Assembly: GCA_035235625.1 (NCBI GenBank)
Contig: CP141140.1
Span: 7,460,685-7,524,684, forward strand
Direction of reading: 5' to 3'
From: Saururus chinensis
Lineage: Eukaryota > Streptophyta > Magnoliopsida > Piperales > Saururaceae
Length of the DNA: 64,000 nucleotides
Below, piece by piece: positions 1-11,565 of this stretch (the stretch's first letter is position 1; every line of letters begins with the position of its first letter). Under the pieces are notes generated by a model, which ran no database searches, was not told the origin of the DNA, and was given only the letters and a program-made list of their open reading frames with translations. Made by a program: the position numbers and the translations under genes.

Positions 1-481
1 TGGTATTATATTTTCTAGAACCTTTTCACAATACAATTTTAGCTCAGGCAAATTAATCTTAATATTTTGCACTTTTAAGGTGAAGCTGTTCTTCTGTTTG
101 AAGTTCCCTAAATATATGTATGTTTAGATGGTAGCTGCAAATTATCTTGCATAGTGTTTGCAAGGAAGCTTGCACTCCTTGCAAATTAATCTTATGTTTA
201 GTTGTAAATATCCAAAGTTGAGGGGGGTGTTCACTGGTAGTTACAAAATTTAAGAGTATATTTAAATTCCCTTTTTGTGGCGTATGATGATTGTTTTTTA
301 GTTGATTTTATTTTTTTGTCTTTGCATTAGCTGTAACATATGTGTATTTATATGTTGTTAGGACGGACTATTGAATTACCCCACTACGGACCAAAATATT
401 TTATTGTAGGATATTTTATGTTCTTATATGAATTTGTTCTCTTGACATGATTATATACTCATTTGTGACCTGGATTTGTAG
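1..481. other. Intronic AT-rich DNA upstream of the FIS1 C-terminal exons
   Basis: No exon can be recognised here. The stretch ends in a pyrimidine-rich tract and AG at 480-481, the acceptor of the first visible FIS1 exon. It is most simply an intron of FIS1, whose earlier exons lie outside the window. Confidence 0.6.
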
Positions 482-737
482 ACTGCTCCTGACTTCAGGC
501 AAGCCCTTAATCTGAAGCAGGTGATTGAAGACAAAATTGCTAAAGGTAATTACATGTTTTAGCCTTCATTATTGCTTTTAAACATATGAACATTGCTCAG
601 TGCTGTTTTGTTTACAGCTATTTAACATAAGTTTTTATCTTTTGGGTACAACAGATGGTGTAATTGGAATTGGCATTGCGGCAACTGCTGTCGGACTCTT
701 GGCAGGTGGGATTGCAATGTTGGCTCGTAAGAAATGA
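482..737 (+). CDS. FIS1: Mitochondrial fission 1 protein (FIS1/BIGYIN-like), C-terminal part
   Basis: Two exons are visible, 482-545 and 655-737, separated by a 109-bp GT-AG intron of phase 1. They encode about 49 residues that begin TAPDFRQALNLKQVIEDKIA and end in a glycine/alanine-rich hydrophobic helix followed by ARKK and a stop. FIS1 is a tail-anchored outer-membrane protein of mitochondria and peroxisomes that helps recruit the dynamin-related division machinery. The visible part is the end of the TPR-like bundle, the single transmembrane anchor (starting DGVIGIGIAATAVG) and the short basic tail that directs organelle targeting. The 5' exons are outside the window, so the gene is cut by the window edge and is not broken. 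Confidence 0.9.
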
Positions 738-1380
738 AGTTTTGCAACTTGTGCAATGACACTTTTGTCAGATTACCACTTTTCCGGGTTAGATGGTGTA
801 CCAATGGCCTATAAGGTTCTCTGTCCTGTTTTTGGTATAGTTGTTGAAGATGCTTCTGTAGTTATAATTGTGGTATAGCATTGGCTAATATGCCATCAGC
901 GGAAGTGCACTACAAACTTGGATGGACTAGTTATTATAAATGCTAAAGTTTTTCTTATAAATAATATGATGCATGCCAAGAACCTAGTATGGAATGATTT
1001 GGAACAAATGTAGATTTGACTATCACTCGAAGTACATTCCTTTGGTTTAAGGAAGCTTTGCTCCTTGGGAAATGCTTTATGTCTGAATTATAAAGAATTT
1101 CCGGGTGAGTTAAGTGGGAAATTATTTGTTGAAACTGTACAGAGCAGCGAGTTACCATTTATGTGCGCAGACAGGTCAACATCTCATGCAATCATGGTTT
1201 TCAAGTATTAAAGTTTAAATGTTCGAACTTCGAAGCAACTGCCTTTAAGGCTAAATTGGGATTTGAGCAAGTGAAAAAATGTAAAGGCCCAATTATTATC
1301 ACAAAATGAAATGGTCTTTTCATGATTGAAGCGTGAAAGGTACACTGTGCAAGCTTAATGGTGCAGTATTTGATTCAGAT
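738..1380. other. FIS1 3' UTR and convergent gap to the annexin D3-like gene
   Basis: This is the tail-to-tail interval between FIS1 (plus) and the annexin (minus). It holds their 3' untranslated regions. I see no further gene, and the small open frames on the minus strand have no family resemblance. Confidence 0.6.
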
Positions 1381-3046
1381 TCATAGCTGCTCCTCTCCAA
1401 GTAAAGTGACCAACATGTCCTTGTAATCTCCAGAAGTGTCGCCGACCACATCATTTAGCAGGCTGACTTTGTAGGCTGCAGAATATGCCATCTTTATTTT
1501 GTCCATGTCAATTTCGGCTCGAGCTACTATAGCTCTAGTGAGGGACTCTTCATCGGTACCTAGACCCACAATTGATGACTTGATAACCTGCTTCACAATG
1601 ATGGAGTTAAGCTGAATCAAGCCCTATCTGTGCTTTAGCAATGATTGCATTATTACAGTAAAGAAATGAACTTATCCTGCAATGTTGTTGTTTCTATTGT
1701 ATCACCTGTGCAAAGCGTTTTTCAGGGTTTTCTAGACAGCAAATTGTCGTTTGTATTATGCGTGCCAAGTCGCTGTTGATGGACTCCTTGATGTCCTGTT
1801 CATTAGCGAAGAAATGAAATGAAATTGTATTTGTTTATCGCAGAAATGTTGGCTGCCAAAAACACTTAACGCCAATTATAACTTTTTAAAAACTGTACCT
1901 GGTCTACAGGCTTTCCGTATGCGTCTCTGTAGCAGTTGAATGTGGCCCTGAGTTGAAACACATTTCTCGTGCTCAATATCCACGTAAAAGTATCATTTTC
2001 TAACTCCTTCCTTTCGATGGCTTCCCTCAGCTTTGCGGCTTCTTCTATGGCCAACTGTTCATCTACGGCTTCCCCATTGAACCTGTAAGAGCTGATGAGA
2101 CTAACCAGCAGCTGTGCAGGAGGGTGTAATCAATCAGCTAACTGTGAAAAGGTGCGTAAGGTGGATGAACTTGGAAGTGGGGCTCACCTTTTTCAGGGGG
2201 GAGCTCACATGGAGTAGGATGTCTTCTTCCAAGGAGCATTTGAAGAGAGCGCAATAGGCCTTTCTGACATGAACAAGATGATCAGGAGATGAAGCGCAAG
2301 CTATCTCAATTAGGATCTCCAGCTGCTTGGAACCTTTCTTCTTAAGAGCCTCCTTGGCGAGCTGGGCATCCCTCTCAGGGGGATCTAACGTCCATTGGAT
2401 CACTGCTCTCTGTTTGATTTGGTGAAATAGTTTAACTTTAGTTGCTAACGTCATTGAATTTCCATTTGCAGGGAACTTGAAATTGGTTCTGCTGTTAGTC
2501 CCTTTTTCGAAGTAGCAACTAACATAAAAGGTTAATATAATAGGAAAATTGCTCTTTTTGCTACCTTCTTCCCGGTCCCGTCAGCCAGGGAACCGGGAAG
2601 AGGGCCCGGTCAATAAGTTCTCCTAGTGCAACAGGCGAGCAATGCCGACGACCACATTTTTGGAAACTGCTTGACGCAGAACTGAAATGAAATAAGTATT
2701 ATGAAGAATGCGTACCCTGAAATCGCCGGAGAGTTCAGAGTGGAGTCGATCAATGAGGTTTTCTTTGTACATCTCTTCGTAGGCATGGCGGATTTTCGCC
2801 CTCTGGCTGGCATTTCGATGACCCAGAATCCTTATTATGGCCTTCTCGTCCGTCCCCCATCCTACGCAAATCCATGCGACATTCGTGTCTATCAATGTTT
2901 AATTCACAATAACAACAACAAAAAGTGGAAAAGAGAATCGAAAAAACGCAGGGAAGGATGGATGGGTAACCTTGGACTGCTTTGCGAAGATTCTCGCTAT
3001 CTTCAACCGGAGATGGAAGAGGGTCGGGGATAGTTATCGTGCCCAT
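1381..3046 (-). CDS. ANN3: Annexin D3-like, Ca2+-dependent phospholipid-binding protein
   Basis: Six exons on the minus strand: 3046-2971, 2861-2716, 2409-2188, 2111-1899, 1795-1706 and 1587-1381, giving 317 residues, the usual plant annexin length. All junctions are GT-AG and phases join cleanly. The protein starts [18 protein letters not shown] and has four annexin repeats. Repeat I carries GWGTD at 26-30 with the acidic partner Asp72. Repeat IV carries GLGTD at 257-261 with Asp303. These are canonical type II calcium sites, so Ca2+-dependent membrane binding is expected. His40, the conserved plant-annexin histidine linked to haem/peroxidase activity, is present (GHR). Sequence similarity is closest to Arabidopsis annexin 3. 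It lies head-to-head with an annexin D4-like gene about 2 kb away. Confidence 0.95.
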
Positions 3047-5079
3047 CTCTGCTCCCTCTTCTCTTCGCCTCTTCGCCTCGTGAATTCCTGGTATCGAGCC
3101 AAAAGGAAAACAAAGTGAGGAGTCAATAACAGCCAGGCTGGGAAGGCAACAAAAATAAGAGGGGCATTTAACTGATCAAGATGGAGTTTAGATTCGTTGG
3201 TGGAGTATAGTTTAGGATGATAACTGGTAAGGACTCATATATGTTTGTGCTTTGTACCTTACTTCGCGTTGTCACTCAAGTATTTGGGATCGACTCGCGC
3301 GTTGTTGTCTCTCTCCGAGGTCCAAAGAGAAAAACAATCTCACACGTACAACCGGAACAACGTCACGGGCAACTTCACGTAAGTATAAGCCCAAAAAGAT
3401 CTCGATCCCTCGTGTTACATATGTTGTTGACAAATAAAACCATATTCACCTGCAACTGAAGAAAAAAAATCAACGTTTTTTGGACTCATGCTCTGTGGGC
3501 AATTATTTTCTAGATCAAGTGATCAACCCTTACCCTCAGCCGTTATGGATTCAAGGAAAAATAATTCTTTCAATTCCGAAACAGAAGTTGCATAATATAA
3601 TACATCTTATACGTTTATATTACTAAATGACGACATAACTGCATTTTATAGGTTTCTTGCGTTTTCGTCGTCATCAATTAGATTTAATTCTGATGTTGAT
3701 TATTCTTTTCTTCTTTGTAATTGAGATTGAACTAAATGTAGCATTCCACTTCAGCTATCCCTGAAGGATGAAACGACGCTAGTTGCTCCGGAAAGGACCA
3801 CAGTGTCTCAAAAAGCTAAAGCACTCCAGCTGCACGAGACCCAGACATCTCAGGAAAGATTGCCTACCTAATGGACCATTGACGTAGCTTCGGCTTCTCT
3901 GGCCCTCAGAAGCATCTTATGGATATGCATTATTGATTCTCAATTTTAAAAAATGAAATAGATGATAAATGTGAATATGGTGAAGCTGCTAAAAAAAGAA
4001 GAGTTGATGTGTGGCCATATTCTCGTCGATCGGGTGCAGATAAGTACTGAAGATATTTTTTAGGTTAAGTGAGGCTGAATTGAGAAGTCCAGCTTGCCAG
4101 ATTACATACCTTTCTTCAAGTTAAAAATCTGCGAAATTCTTCAACAAGCTGAAGTAACTGCTTAGTATACTCAAAAGATGAGTCCAGGAGTATCATTCAG
4201 TTCACGCAATCCTGCAGTAGTTGGGGAGCGTCTTCACAAGTATAAAGATATTCAATAATATTCATACGAAAGGAACAGATTACCATCAAAGTTGATTTCG
4301 ATTCTCCAAATCTCATATATTAGGCCCTTACTACTTTTTTTGCTACGATAGGGCCATTATTATTTGGGTACGTTAAATTAAACGAGCTTTAAGTTGTATG
4401 TGTATCGTTGTCTTTATGTATATGAATGAAGCTAACTGCGCGCGTATAGCGCGTTAGTCAGTCCCAAGGCAAGAAGATAATAATTGTCCGTTGTCGAGAA
4501 ACTCCTTGGAGTTAATTCGATGAAGTGACGGTTACAAGCTGTGGGTCAGACCTCAGAAATCCATTCATGGCTGTCCACACCACTAATACAGCTTTATGTC
4601 CTCCAAATAATGACTCCCATGGAATAAATGTACATAAATCTCCCCTTGAATTGTGACATGGACTTCATATATTCCCTTGCTGTCCATTCGCAATCAGGAA
4701 GGTTTAGAAGGTAACTTCACTAGGTTCGGCTTATGCTCGTGTAACACGATGCGTTATACTTTCATTGGTAGGGCCAATAATGTGATAACTTAGCTACAGC
4801 CAGCTTGGACTGGGCCCCGTCCCTTCCTGTCAGACGTCTATCATTAAATACAATGATGTTACGCTGAATCCTCTAACCCCAAACTCAATTACGCGCTAAT
4901 CCACAGGTTAAAAACAAGATCTTTTCCAACTAGAGAGTTTTTCCCGCATTGACCTTCAAAATGTCAAAAACACCCTTAACGTCGGCATCTATATAAATGG
5001 GTCCCTCCCCAATTGGCACAGCTCAATAGCGCTCACAGCATTGCCCCTAGATCACGTAATTCAGGAGAGCGTTGGGTAA
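3047..5079. other. Shared 2-kb divergent intergenic region between two annexin genes
   Basis: This interval holds both annexin promoters and 5' UTRs. Apart from the TATA box of the plus-strand gene I see no coding sequence and no clear transposon ends. It is moderately AT-rich with scattered short open frames of no recognisable family. Confidence 0.6.
4990..4997 (+). promoter_or_regulatory. TATA box of the annexin D4-like gene
   Basis: TATATAAA lies 83 bp upstream of the ATG at 5080. A start site about 30 bp downstream would give a 5' UTR of roughly 55 nt, which is typical for a plant gene. The position relative to the ATG is the main support. Confidence 0.65.
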
Positions 5080-6572
5080 ATGGAAGCCCTCACAAAGGCT
5101 TTTTCAGGTTTCAAAATAGGGTCTCAATATTCCTCTTTGACAAGGTTTTTTCTTTCTAATAAACTAAGACTATGATGGTTGCTCGTCCATGAATTGGGTT
5201 ACAAGGAATTCGGCTTTTCACGGACCTTCATTGTTTCAGAATTGGGGGTCACTGGCCCGTTTAATCAGTTGTATTCCTCTTCCTTTCATGGTGAATTAAT
5301 CTGCTGAATATTTTGGCTAATGCAGGATTTGGGGTTGATGAACATTCCATCGTCTCCCTCTCGGCACAATGGCGTCCGGAGCATCAGACTGAATTCAGGA
5401 AGAGTTGCCCGGAATTCTTCAAAGAAGATGAACGGCTCTTCTATAGGTGGGACGTTCGTCATATTGCCAAGCTCAAGGCCGAATTCTCCCGTTTTAAGGT
5501 CGACTTCTCCTCTCTTTGTGATTGTACAAACTCTCTCAATTGTACTAATCAGTATTTGCATGGTGTGTTATTTGATTAATGGTCCTAATTGTTCGTGTAG
5601 AAAGCTGCGGTGCTATGGGCAATGCATCCATGGGAGAGAGACGCTCGGTTCGCGAACGAAGCGATTCACAGAGACCCATCTCTTGACCTTCTCGTCGAGA
5701 TCTCCTGCACCCGGTCGTCAGAAGAGCTCCTGGGTGCAAGGAAGGCCTACCATTCCCTCTTCCACCACTCCCTCGAAGAAGACCTCGCTTACCACGTCCA
5801 CCACAACAGTCGCAAGGTAAGGAAATTTGGATCTGTTCTTGAGAATCAATCTGCTTCTTTCCTTTAGTTGCTGATTACATGGACGTCCTTGAACAGCTCT
5901 TGGTAGCCCTGGCGAGTTCTTACAGGTACGAGGGCTCGTGGGTTAACGAGCAGCTGGCGACATTGGAAGCCGAGATTCTAAATAAAGCCATCAAGGACGG
6001 GGCTGAGTCTGAAAAGCCAGTTGAGAATGAGCATGTAATTAGGATATTGAGCACGAGAAGCAAGTTGCAGCTGAAACTCACATTTGATCGCTACAAGGAA
6101 AAATACGGGACTGCCATTGACAAGGTACGAGCAACAAGACCCTCCTCACTCCGATTTAAATTTGAGCCCCACCATTGACGATCTAATACATCTTAATCAT
6201 CAGGATGTGGCCGATGACTTCATATTAAAAGCAACGATTCAGTGTCTATACTCACCTGCAACCTATTTCAGTCAGGTGAGATCGCAAGGCCATCCAATAT
6301 ATCACTCTCTCACCCTGACAGGTCTAAGTTGTTCTTTATGTCAAAAATGCTTTATTTGGTTTCAGGTTCTTAATTTGGCCCTAGGCGCTGGTGCGGATGA
6401 GTCGGCGAAGAAAGCTCTAACACGAGTGGCCGTGACCCGAGCTCATGTGGACATGAGGGAGATCCAGGCTGAGTACAAGGAACTGTATGGATGTTCTCTT
6501 GCCGACAAGATAGCGGAGACAGTGTCCGGCAACTACAAGGGCTTTTTGCTCGCCTTAATCAGAGAAGTCTAA
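5080..6572 (+). CDS. ANN4: Annexin D4-like protein with degenerate calcium sites
   Basis: Six exons: 5080-5107, 5326-5498, 5601-5816, 5897-6124, 6204-6275 and 6366-6572, encoding 307 residues. The first exon has only nine full codons, MEALTKAFS, and the ATG is the first one after the TATA box. The segment VLWAMHPWERDAR and the segment EISCTRSSEELLGARKAYHS match Arabidopsis annexin 4. The type II calcium motifs are altered: repeat I reads GFGVD (10-14), repeat IV reads GAGAD (246-250), and the acidic partner of repeat IV is Asn295. Calcium binding through these loops should therefore be weak or absent, as in the annexin 4 subgroup. It is transcribed away from the annexin D3-like gene. Confidence 0.94.
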
Positions 6573-6593
6573 AAAAATTTGCATTTGCTACCT

Positions 6594-6599
6594 AATAAA
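6594..6599 (+). terminator. Poly(A) signal of the annexin D4-like gene
   Basis: AATAAA occurs 21 nt after the stop codon, followed by a T-rich stretch. Plant polyadenylation signals are loose, so this is the likely near-upstream element and not a proven site. Confidence 0.5.
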
Positions 6600-7149
6600 A
6601 CCCAAACCCAATCCTTGCTTTTGTTGCTCCTTTTCACTCTTCACTATGGAGTCATGTACTTGTCTGGACGTTGTGATTGTTGCTTGTTAAACTGAGGGAC
6701 ATTCATTTTCCTAAAAAACGCCCCAGCCTTAGAGATTTGAGTAGCTGGTGTGATTACTGATTAGCACATTAAATGCCCATCCTTTGCACTCTCTGCCTAA
6801 ATCCGCGCTGTTACGCACATACTTGTAGTATGTGTACGAGCATACATGGGATGAACCAAATCAATCGCGGGTCCCTTACATTCACTAATTTGTTAATTTT
6901 ATTAATATCCAAATCAAATTAGATACTCTTATAACACGCACTCTCTGTATATATAATCTATAAAAGAACCACTGTAAAAAACAGAACTTTGGATTAAAGA
7001 TCACATAGGTGAAACAGGCCAAGGCGGGAGGCATTCATAACACCACTCTCCATCTATAGAAGGCGTTCACGCTTGTAGCATGTTAACTTTAATAGTTGTG
7101 AACACTCTTAAAACAAGGAGGGAAATATTTTTAGTGTTCCCTGCTCACC
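6600..7149. other. Intergenic DNA downstream of the annexin D4-like gene
   Basis: AT-rich sequence with no recognisable gene. It leads into the inverted repeat that starts near 7150. Confidence 0.5.
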
Positions 7150-7310
7150 TTGAGCTGAGTATAAGGAATATATATGAAATATTTATTTTTAAGATTGATG
7201 ACACACATGTTAACACAAATAGTATTGGCGCTAATGTGCACTAAGTGTGTGCACCGTCAATCTTGAAAATAAATATTTTACATGCGTTCCTTAATTACGC
7301 TCGGCTCATT
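7150..7310. repeat. Small inverted repeat (MITE-like foldback)
   Basis: The left arm (about 7150-7205) and right arm (about 7252-7310) are inverted, diverged copies. Both contain an ATATTTATTTT core flanked by AAGATTGA, and both carry TGAGC-GAG near the outer edge. Weaker pairing may extend to about 7095 and 7372. No coding sequence is present. It is probably a decayed MITE; its family is not clear and no target duplication was identified. Confidence 0.55.
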
Positions 7311-7736
7311 GTCAAAGCATAGCATGAAAAACTCTTCCAACGAGGAGTTGGTGTTTTGAGCACACTCCTTACTCCTTATCATGTTTGTCTTTAATTTGGT
7401 ATTTATTTCCAACAGCGACAACTCAAATGTGCTAACATGACATTAAGTGGAGAGAAACTTCTCTACAATTGGTTGTAGAGTACCTGACTGTATCTCATCA
7501 TCTTCATCTTCAATACCTCAGTTAGACGGTATTGCTCACTATCCAAGTTACCTCTACTAGAACCTCTGGCGAAGGCCAGGATGGACCGTTTCTTCACTGT
7601 TGTGCCTAGGAGGGAGAGACTCACAGCAAGGCCGTGCGTCTTGGTTCTTTGGTCGGCACTAGGTCTTTGGTTGGCATAGGATTGAAAGCTGGAGCCAAAG
7701 GGCTTTGCTGCCGCTAGTCGGCCTCTACTAGTCTTA

Positions 7737-8281
7737 GGGGCTGTTTGGGTACTGAATCTATGAAAGATTTAGTCGATTCAGGCTAAATTCAGTACTAAAT
7801 TATTAGAATCCTGTTTGTGTACTGAAGTTGTGCTGAATTAAAAATTCAACACTGAAGTTAGATTCAGGCCGTTTTAAGTCTGAATCGGTTTGAATCACCG
7901 AATCAGGTGATTCAGTTGATTCAATCTCCTAATCACCGTTTTAAAAATTATAGATTCTATTATTTTTCAATGGTTATCGTTCATATCAATTTGAGCCACA
8001 AAAAATATGCCATTTAGGTAGGGCCTACTTTGAAAGTTCAAAATTACCTACCCTCGTGGGATCTTGTTTGATGGAGCTTAAATTTAGAAGTGTAATGGTA
8101 CCAAGAACGTGCATATCCGAGTTCGAAAGAGAGAGTTATACTAGTTTAAAATTTTAAAACTGAGTTTGACATGACATCTAAATGTATTCTAACAAATTCT
8201 TTTGTCAAACGTAATTCATATTCAGTGGTGAATTTTTTGAATTAATTCACTGCTGAATTAATTCAGTACCCAAACGACCCC
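7737..8281. mobile_element. PIF/Harbinger (Tourist-like) MITE, 545 bp, TTA target duplication
   Basis: The left end reads GGGGCTGTTTGGGTACTGAA. The right end is the inverted match, TTCAGTACCCAAACGACCCC. The element is flanked directly by TTA at 7734-7736 and TTA at 8282-8284, the three-base duplication expected of PIF/Harbinger elements. There is no coding capacity, so it would have been mobilised in trans. A second, worn, inverted copy lies near 50740-51293. Confidence 0.88.
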
Positions 8282-8284
8282 TTA

Positions 8285-9780
8285 AACCACCTCAAACTCA
8301 TTTCTTTGTTGGAATAGGGGATCATTTTCCCTTGTTTGATGATTCCGAAAAAGAGAAGACACGTTGTGAAACGGGATTTGGTCTGGTTCACAATTGTGTT
8401 ACCCCACCCCAGTTCACAATTAAGTAAATTAAAACCCAATTTTCTATCTGAGACCCACTTCACCCATTTTTGTACATAGATTTTTTTTGAAAAATCTTCT
8501 AGAAGCTATTAACATGGCGTTAAAGGCCTAACCCTACTTTTAACTCCATTAGAACTCTTTAGTTATAATTACAAATTGTACCCTTTGGTCTAAACTAACC
8601 CTAGTACTTTCATTTTGGGTCACGTTATAACTTACCTTGTAAAAACATTAAAAGTCAGGATTAACACACTGATAATAGCCATATTGTCACAAACCCATAT
8701 GGTCACATGCCTTTGTGGCTGGCCTCCACATTCTTGGGGCTTTGGTCCCCATCTCTTTTGAGGCATTCCATGTGCACCTACCTAGGTTTATGGGCATCAT
8801 AGATCTCTAGAGATGATGGAAGCGGGAGTTTGTGTACTCTTAATATTGTAGCTAGTTGCTCCAATCTTAGAGTTAGAGTTCGTCTTTCTTCATAATTGGA
8901 GTTAGCTTCTTTGGAGGTAATATTTCAATTTGAATTGTAAATTATATCATTTCGGTACTTGTGTTATTGTCTCGCTATTGTCAATTTTTACATTTTTAGA
9001 TGTTCATGTTGTTCCATTTCACTTTGCATTGAATATAAATGGTTTTTACATCTTAATGACTATTAGTAGAAATATTGATACATCTTTGCAATGCAGGTTC
9101 TTTACCATAAACTCAAAGTAGCAAGTTTCTGATAATGGGTTTTACTTAATTGTTAGTATAGTAAATTTCAATAATAAATTACTTCAAACATCTTTTGGTT
9201 ATGCTTTATAATTAGGTACTCAATTGTCAATCGATTTCTTCATATTATTTCATTCATGTTATTGCACTTACACTTAACAATATAACCCTAAGTGATTTTA
9301 CTTACACTTAACACATCACTATGTATTTTGTAGTAGACTCAAAAGTGCCATTATACAATGTGAGTCATTGTTTACATGTTAAGAAAGGCGGCACACTTTC
9401 TACCTATAAGTTCAAAACAAAACGCTAATAAATTGACACATATGTACATCATGGAAGTGGCCAGAGACGCCCAAGGTGGGCTTGGCCAGAGACTTCTGGC
9501 CAACAGGGCCATGCACTCATGTTCATTTTGATTAGGGGGTATAATAGTCTTCTTATCTTTATATAATTCAAATATCCTTAAGTAAATTTTTTTATTACAA
9601 ATGGACTTTAATATGTTTTTAAATCCACGTGATAAATTCCCTAAAATTTTCTTATCAATTCAAGTAAAATTAACATAAAAATATATTTTTTAATACAAAT
9701 ATCTTCGTATATGAAATCACTCATTGAAAAGAAACAAGATATATATGAACGATAAAATGGCCAACTTGGGCTCTTAAAGC
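8285..9780. other. Intergenic DNA between the Tourist MITE and the P450 gene
   Basis: AT-rich DNA with no gene that I can support. A short GC-rich patch near 9455-9520 repeats GGCCAGAGAC and looks like an old transposon fragment. Confidence 0.5.
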
Positions 9781-11442
9781 CTATGTAGAAGTTACATCCA
9801 AACGTGCGGCAAGGCTCGTAAGGTTTCGTCGTCTTTTGATGCGAACCGGAAACCCACCTTTCATCTTCAGAGTGAGGGAGAGCGCGTAGGCAGGGGTGTC
9901 ATCCATCCCGCCTGGGCCTGCTCTTTCCAGCTCGAACCCCTGTACGACCGCTACAGCCACTGCCTTCATCTGGAGATAGGCCATCTCCTTCCCCAGACAT
10001 GCCCGCGGCCCGGCGTGAAACACTGGAAACGTGGACGGATCCGCCGGTACGAACGCCCCCTCATCGTCCAGCCACCTCTCTGGCACGAACTCGCGGCAGT
10101 CGGGGCCCCAGACCTTCTCCATCCTCGCCATTGCGTACGCCGAGTAGTCCGCAAACCACCCCGCCCTCACCCGCGTCCCGTCCGGCAGCTCGTCGTCTGC
10201 TACCGCCAGCCTCGAGTTTATCGGCACCGGCGGATACAGCCGCAGAGACTCAGATATCGACGCCTGAAGGTAGTTCATTCTCTTTAGCTCCTCGTACCCC
10301 AGGACCAAATCGCCTTCTTCCCCGAGTCCTCCTAGTGTCCTCCCCGCGTCTGACGCCGTTTTGAGTATCTCTTCGTAAATCCGCCTCTCGCATCTCGGAT
10401 TGGTTGAGAGAAGCCAGAAAAACCATGTCAAAGCCGTCGAGGTGCTGTCCTTGCCGGCCAAAATGAAGCTAATGATAATGTCTCTCAAGAAATTTCTCTT
10501 TCGTAGCTGGTATTCTTCAGAATCATCAATAACCTCTTGCCCTCCGTGTGCTTCTTCCGAGTAAATGTCTCTGAATCTCGATAACAAGTCAAGCTTCTCG
10601 TTCTCCTTCCCATCATCCTGCTTTTCTTTTGAGATTATGATTTTCATGGCGTACTGATTGATGTTTCTGATGGCCTGCCAGAGACACCTCTCGGACCCGA
10701 CGTTGAGAATCCTCTTTGCCTTCCAGACCCACGGCAGGGGGGCTAAGAATCTGTCAAAACAGATCTCCGTGGCTGCGTCGAAATCGTGGAAGAACGGCTG
10801 CGGATCGTGGCAGATTTCGTCCGTGGGTAGCCCCAGACAAGCGGGGTCTTCTCCGAACGCTACGTTGCAGATGTTGTCGAATGCGAATCTGCGAAAAATA
10901 TCGTCGAGATCGACTACAGAACCGGAAAGGGCGGCTGAGTGGAGGGCCGGGAGGAGGCGGGCTGTGATCTCGGAATGGACAACATCGGCGATGAAGGAGC
11001 GGAGGGAGCGCGAGCTGAACTCATGGCTGGCGATTTTGCGTTGGCGAGCCCAGAGGAGGCCGTCGGCGTTGAAGATGCCGGAGCCGAGGAGGTCGGAGAG
11101 GACGGCGTGGAAGCGGGGTCCCTTGACGTAGTTGGGGAATTCGGATCGGAGGAGATGGTCGACGTTGGCGGGGAGGGCGGTGCAGACTCCGGGGGTGGCG
11201 AGGAAGGGGGTGCAGACGCGGATGGTGCAGGAAGGGGTGGCTGCGAGCAAGTCGGAGACCCAGTCGAGAAAGCGGTGGCGGTTGAGGACGAGGGCGACAA
11301 GGTTGCCGATGAGCGGGTAGGCGGAGGGCGCCGGGGTGTGGGAGGTGGAGCTGCGTCGGTCCAGGGCGGAGTGGATGTAGAAGAAAGAGGCGCAAAAGAG
11401 AGAGAGGATGAGGAAAGACAGGATAAGAGCTCCCAGATCCAT
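9781..11442 (-). CDS. Cytochrome P450, CYP94 family-like fatty-acid/jasmonate hydroxylase
   Basis: A single uninterrupted exon encodes 553 residues; CYP94 genes are typically intronless. I chose the ATG at 11442 because it starts a membrane anchor (MDLGALILSFLILSLF); an upstream in-frame ATG at 11565 would add 41 polar residues in front of it. Landmarks include the SRS1-region HEFSSRSLRSF, the I-helix AGKDST (329-334), ESLR of the K-helix (398-401), PERW (454-457) and the haem loop FHAGPRACLG (475-484) with ligand Cys482. CYP94 enzymes sit in the ER and omega-hydroxylate fatty acids or, in the B/C branches, inactivate jasmonoyl-isoleucine; the exact substrate cannot be told. It is about 40 residues longer than usual, mainly at the C-terminus. 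GC content is very high at the 5' end and lower toward the 3' end. Confidence 0.93.
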   Translation of the reverse strand: MDLGALILSFLILSLFCASFFYIHSALDRRSSTSHTPAPSAYPLIGNLVALVLNRHRFLDWVSDLLAATPSCTIRVCTPFLATPGVCTALPANVDHLLRSEFPNYVKGPRFHAVLSDLLGSGIFNADGLLWARQRKIASHEFSSRSLRSFIADVVHSEITARLLPALHSAALSGSVVDLDDIFRRFAFDNICNVAFGEDPACLGLPTDEICHDPQPFFHDFDAATEICFDRFLAPLPWVWKAKRILNVGSERCLWQAIRNINQYAMKIIISKEKQDDGKENEKLDLLSRFRDIYSEEAHGGQEVIDDSEEYQLRKRNFLRDIIISFILAGKDSTSTALTWFFWLLSTNPRCERRIYEEILKTASDAGRTLGGLGEEGDLVLGYEELKRMNYLQASISESLRLYPPVPINSRLAVADDELPDGTRVRAGWFADYSAYAMARMEKVWGPDCREFVPERWLDDEGAFVPADPSTFPVFHAGPRACLGKEMAYLQMKAVAVAVVQGFELERAGPGGMDDTPAYALSLTLKMKGGFPVRIKRRRNLTSLAARLDVTST

Positions 11443-11565
11443 GGCCACAGTGACTCGGATCACTGGAGTCTGGAGACCTCGGCCACTTCGTCTTCTAGTG
11501 TTGCTTACCAGGTCCTGTGAAGCTAGCTGAGGACGACTGTCAAGTTTGTCAGTTGTAACCACCAA

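Noticed and set aside
10939..11520. 193-residue open frame on plus within the P450 gene
   Set aside because: It is the antisense shadow of the GC-rich P450 coding sequence.
11443..11565. Upstream in-frame ATG that would extend the P450 by 41 residues
   Set aside because: The extension is polar and arginine-rich and would sit in front of the membrane anchor; the ATG at 11442 matches P450 architecture better.
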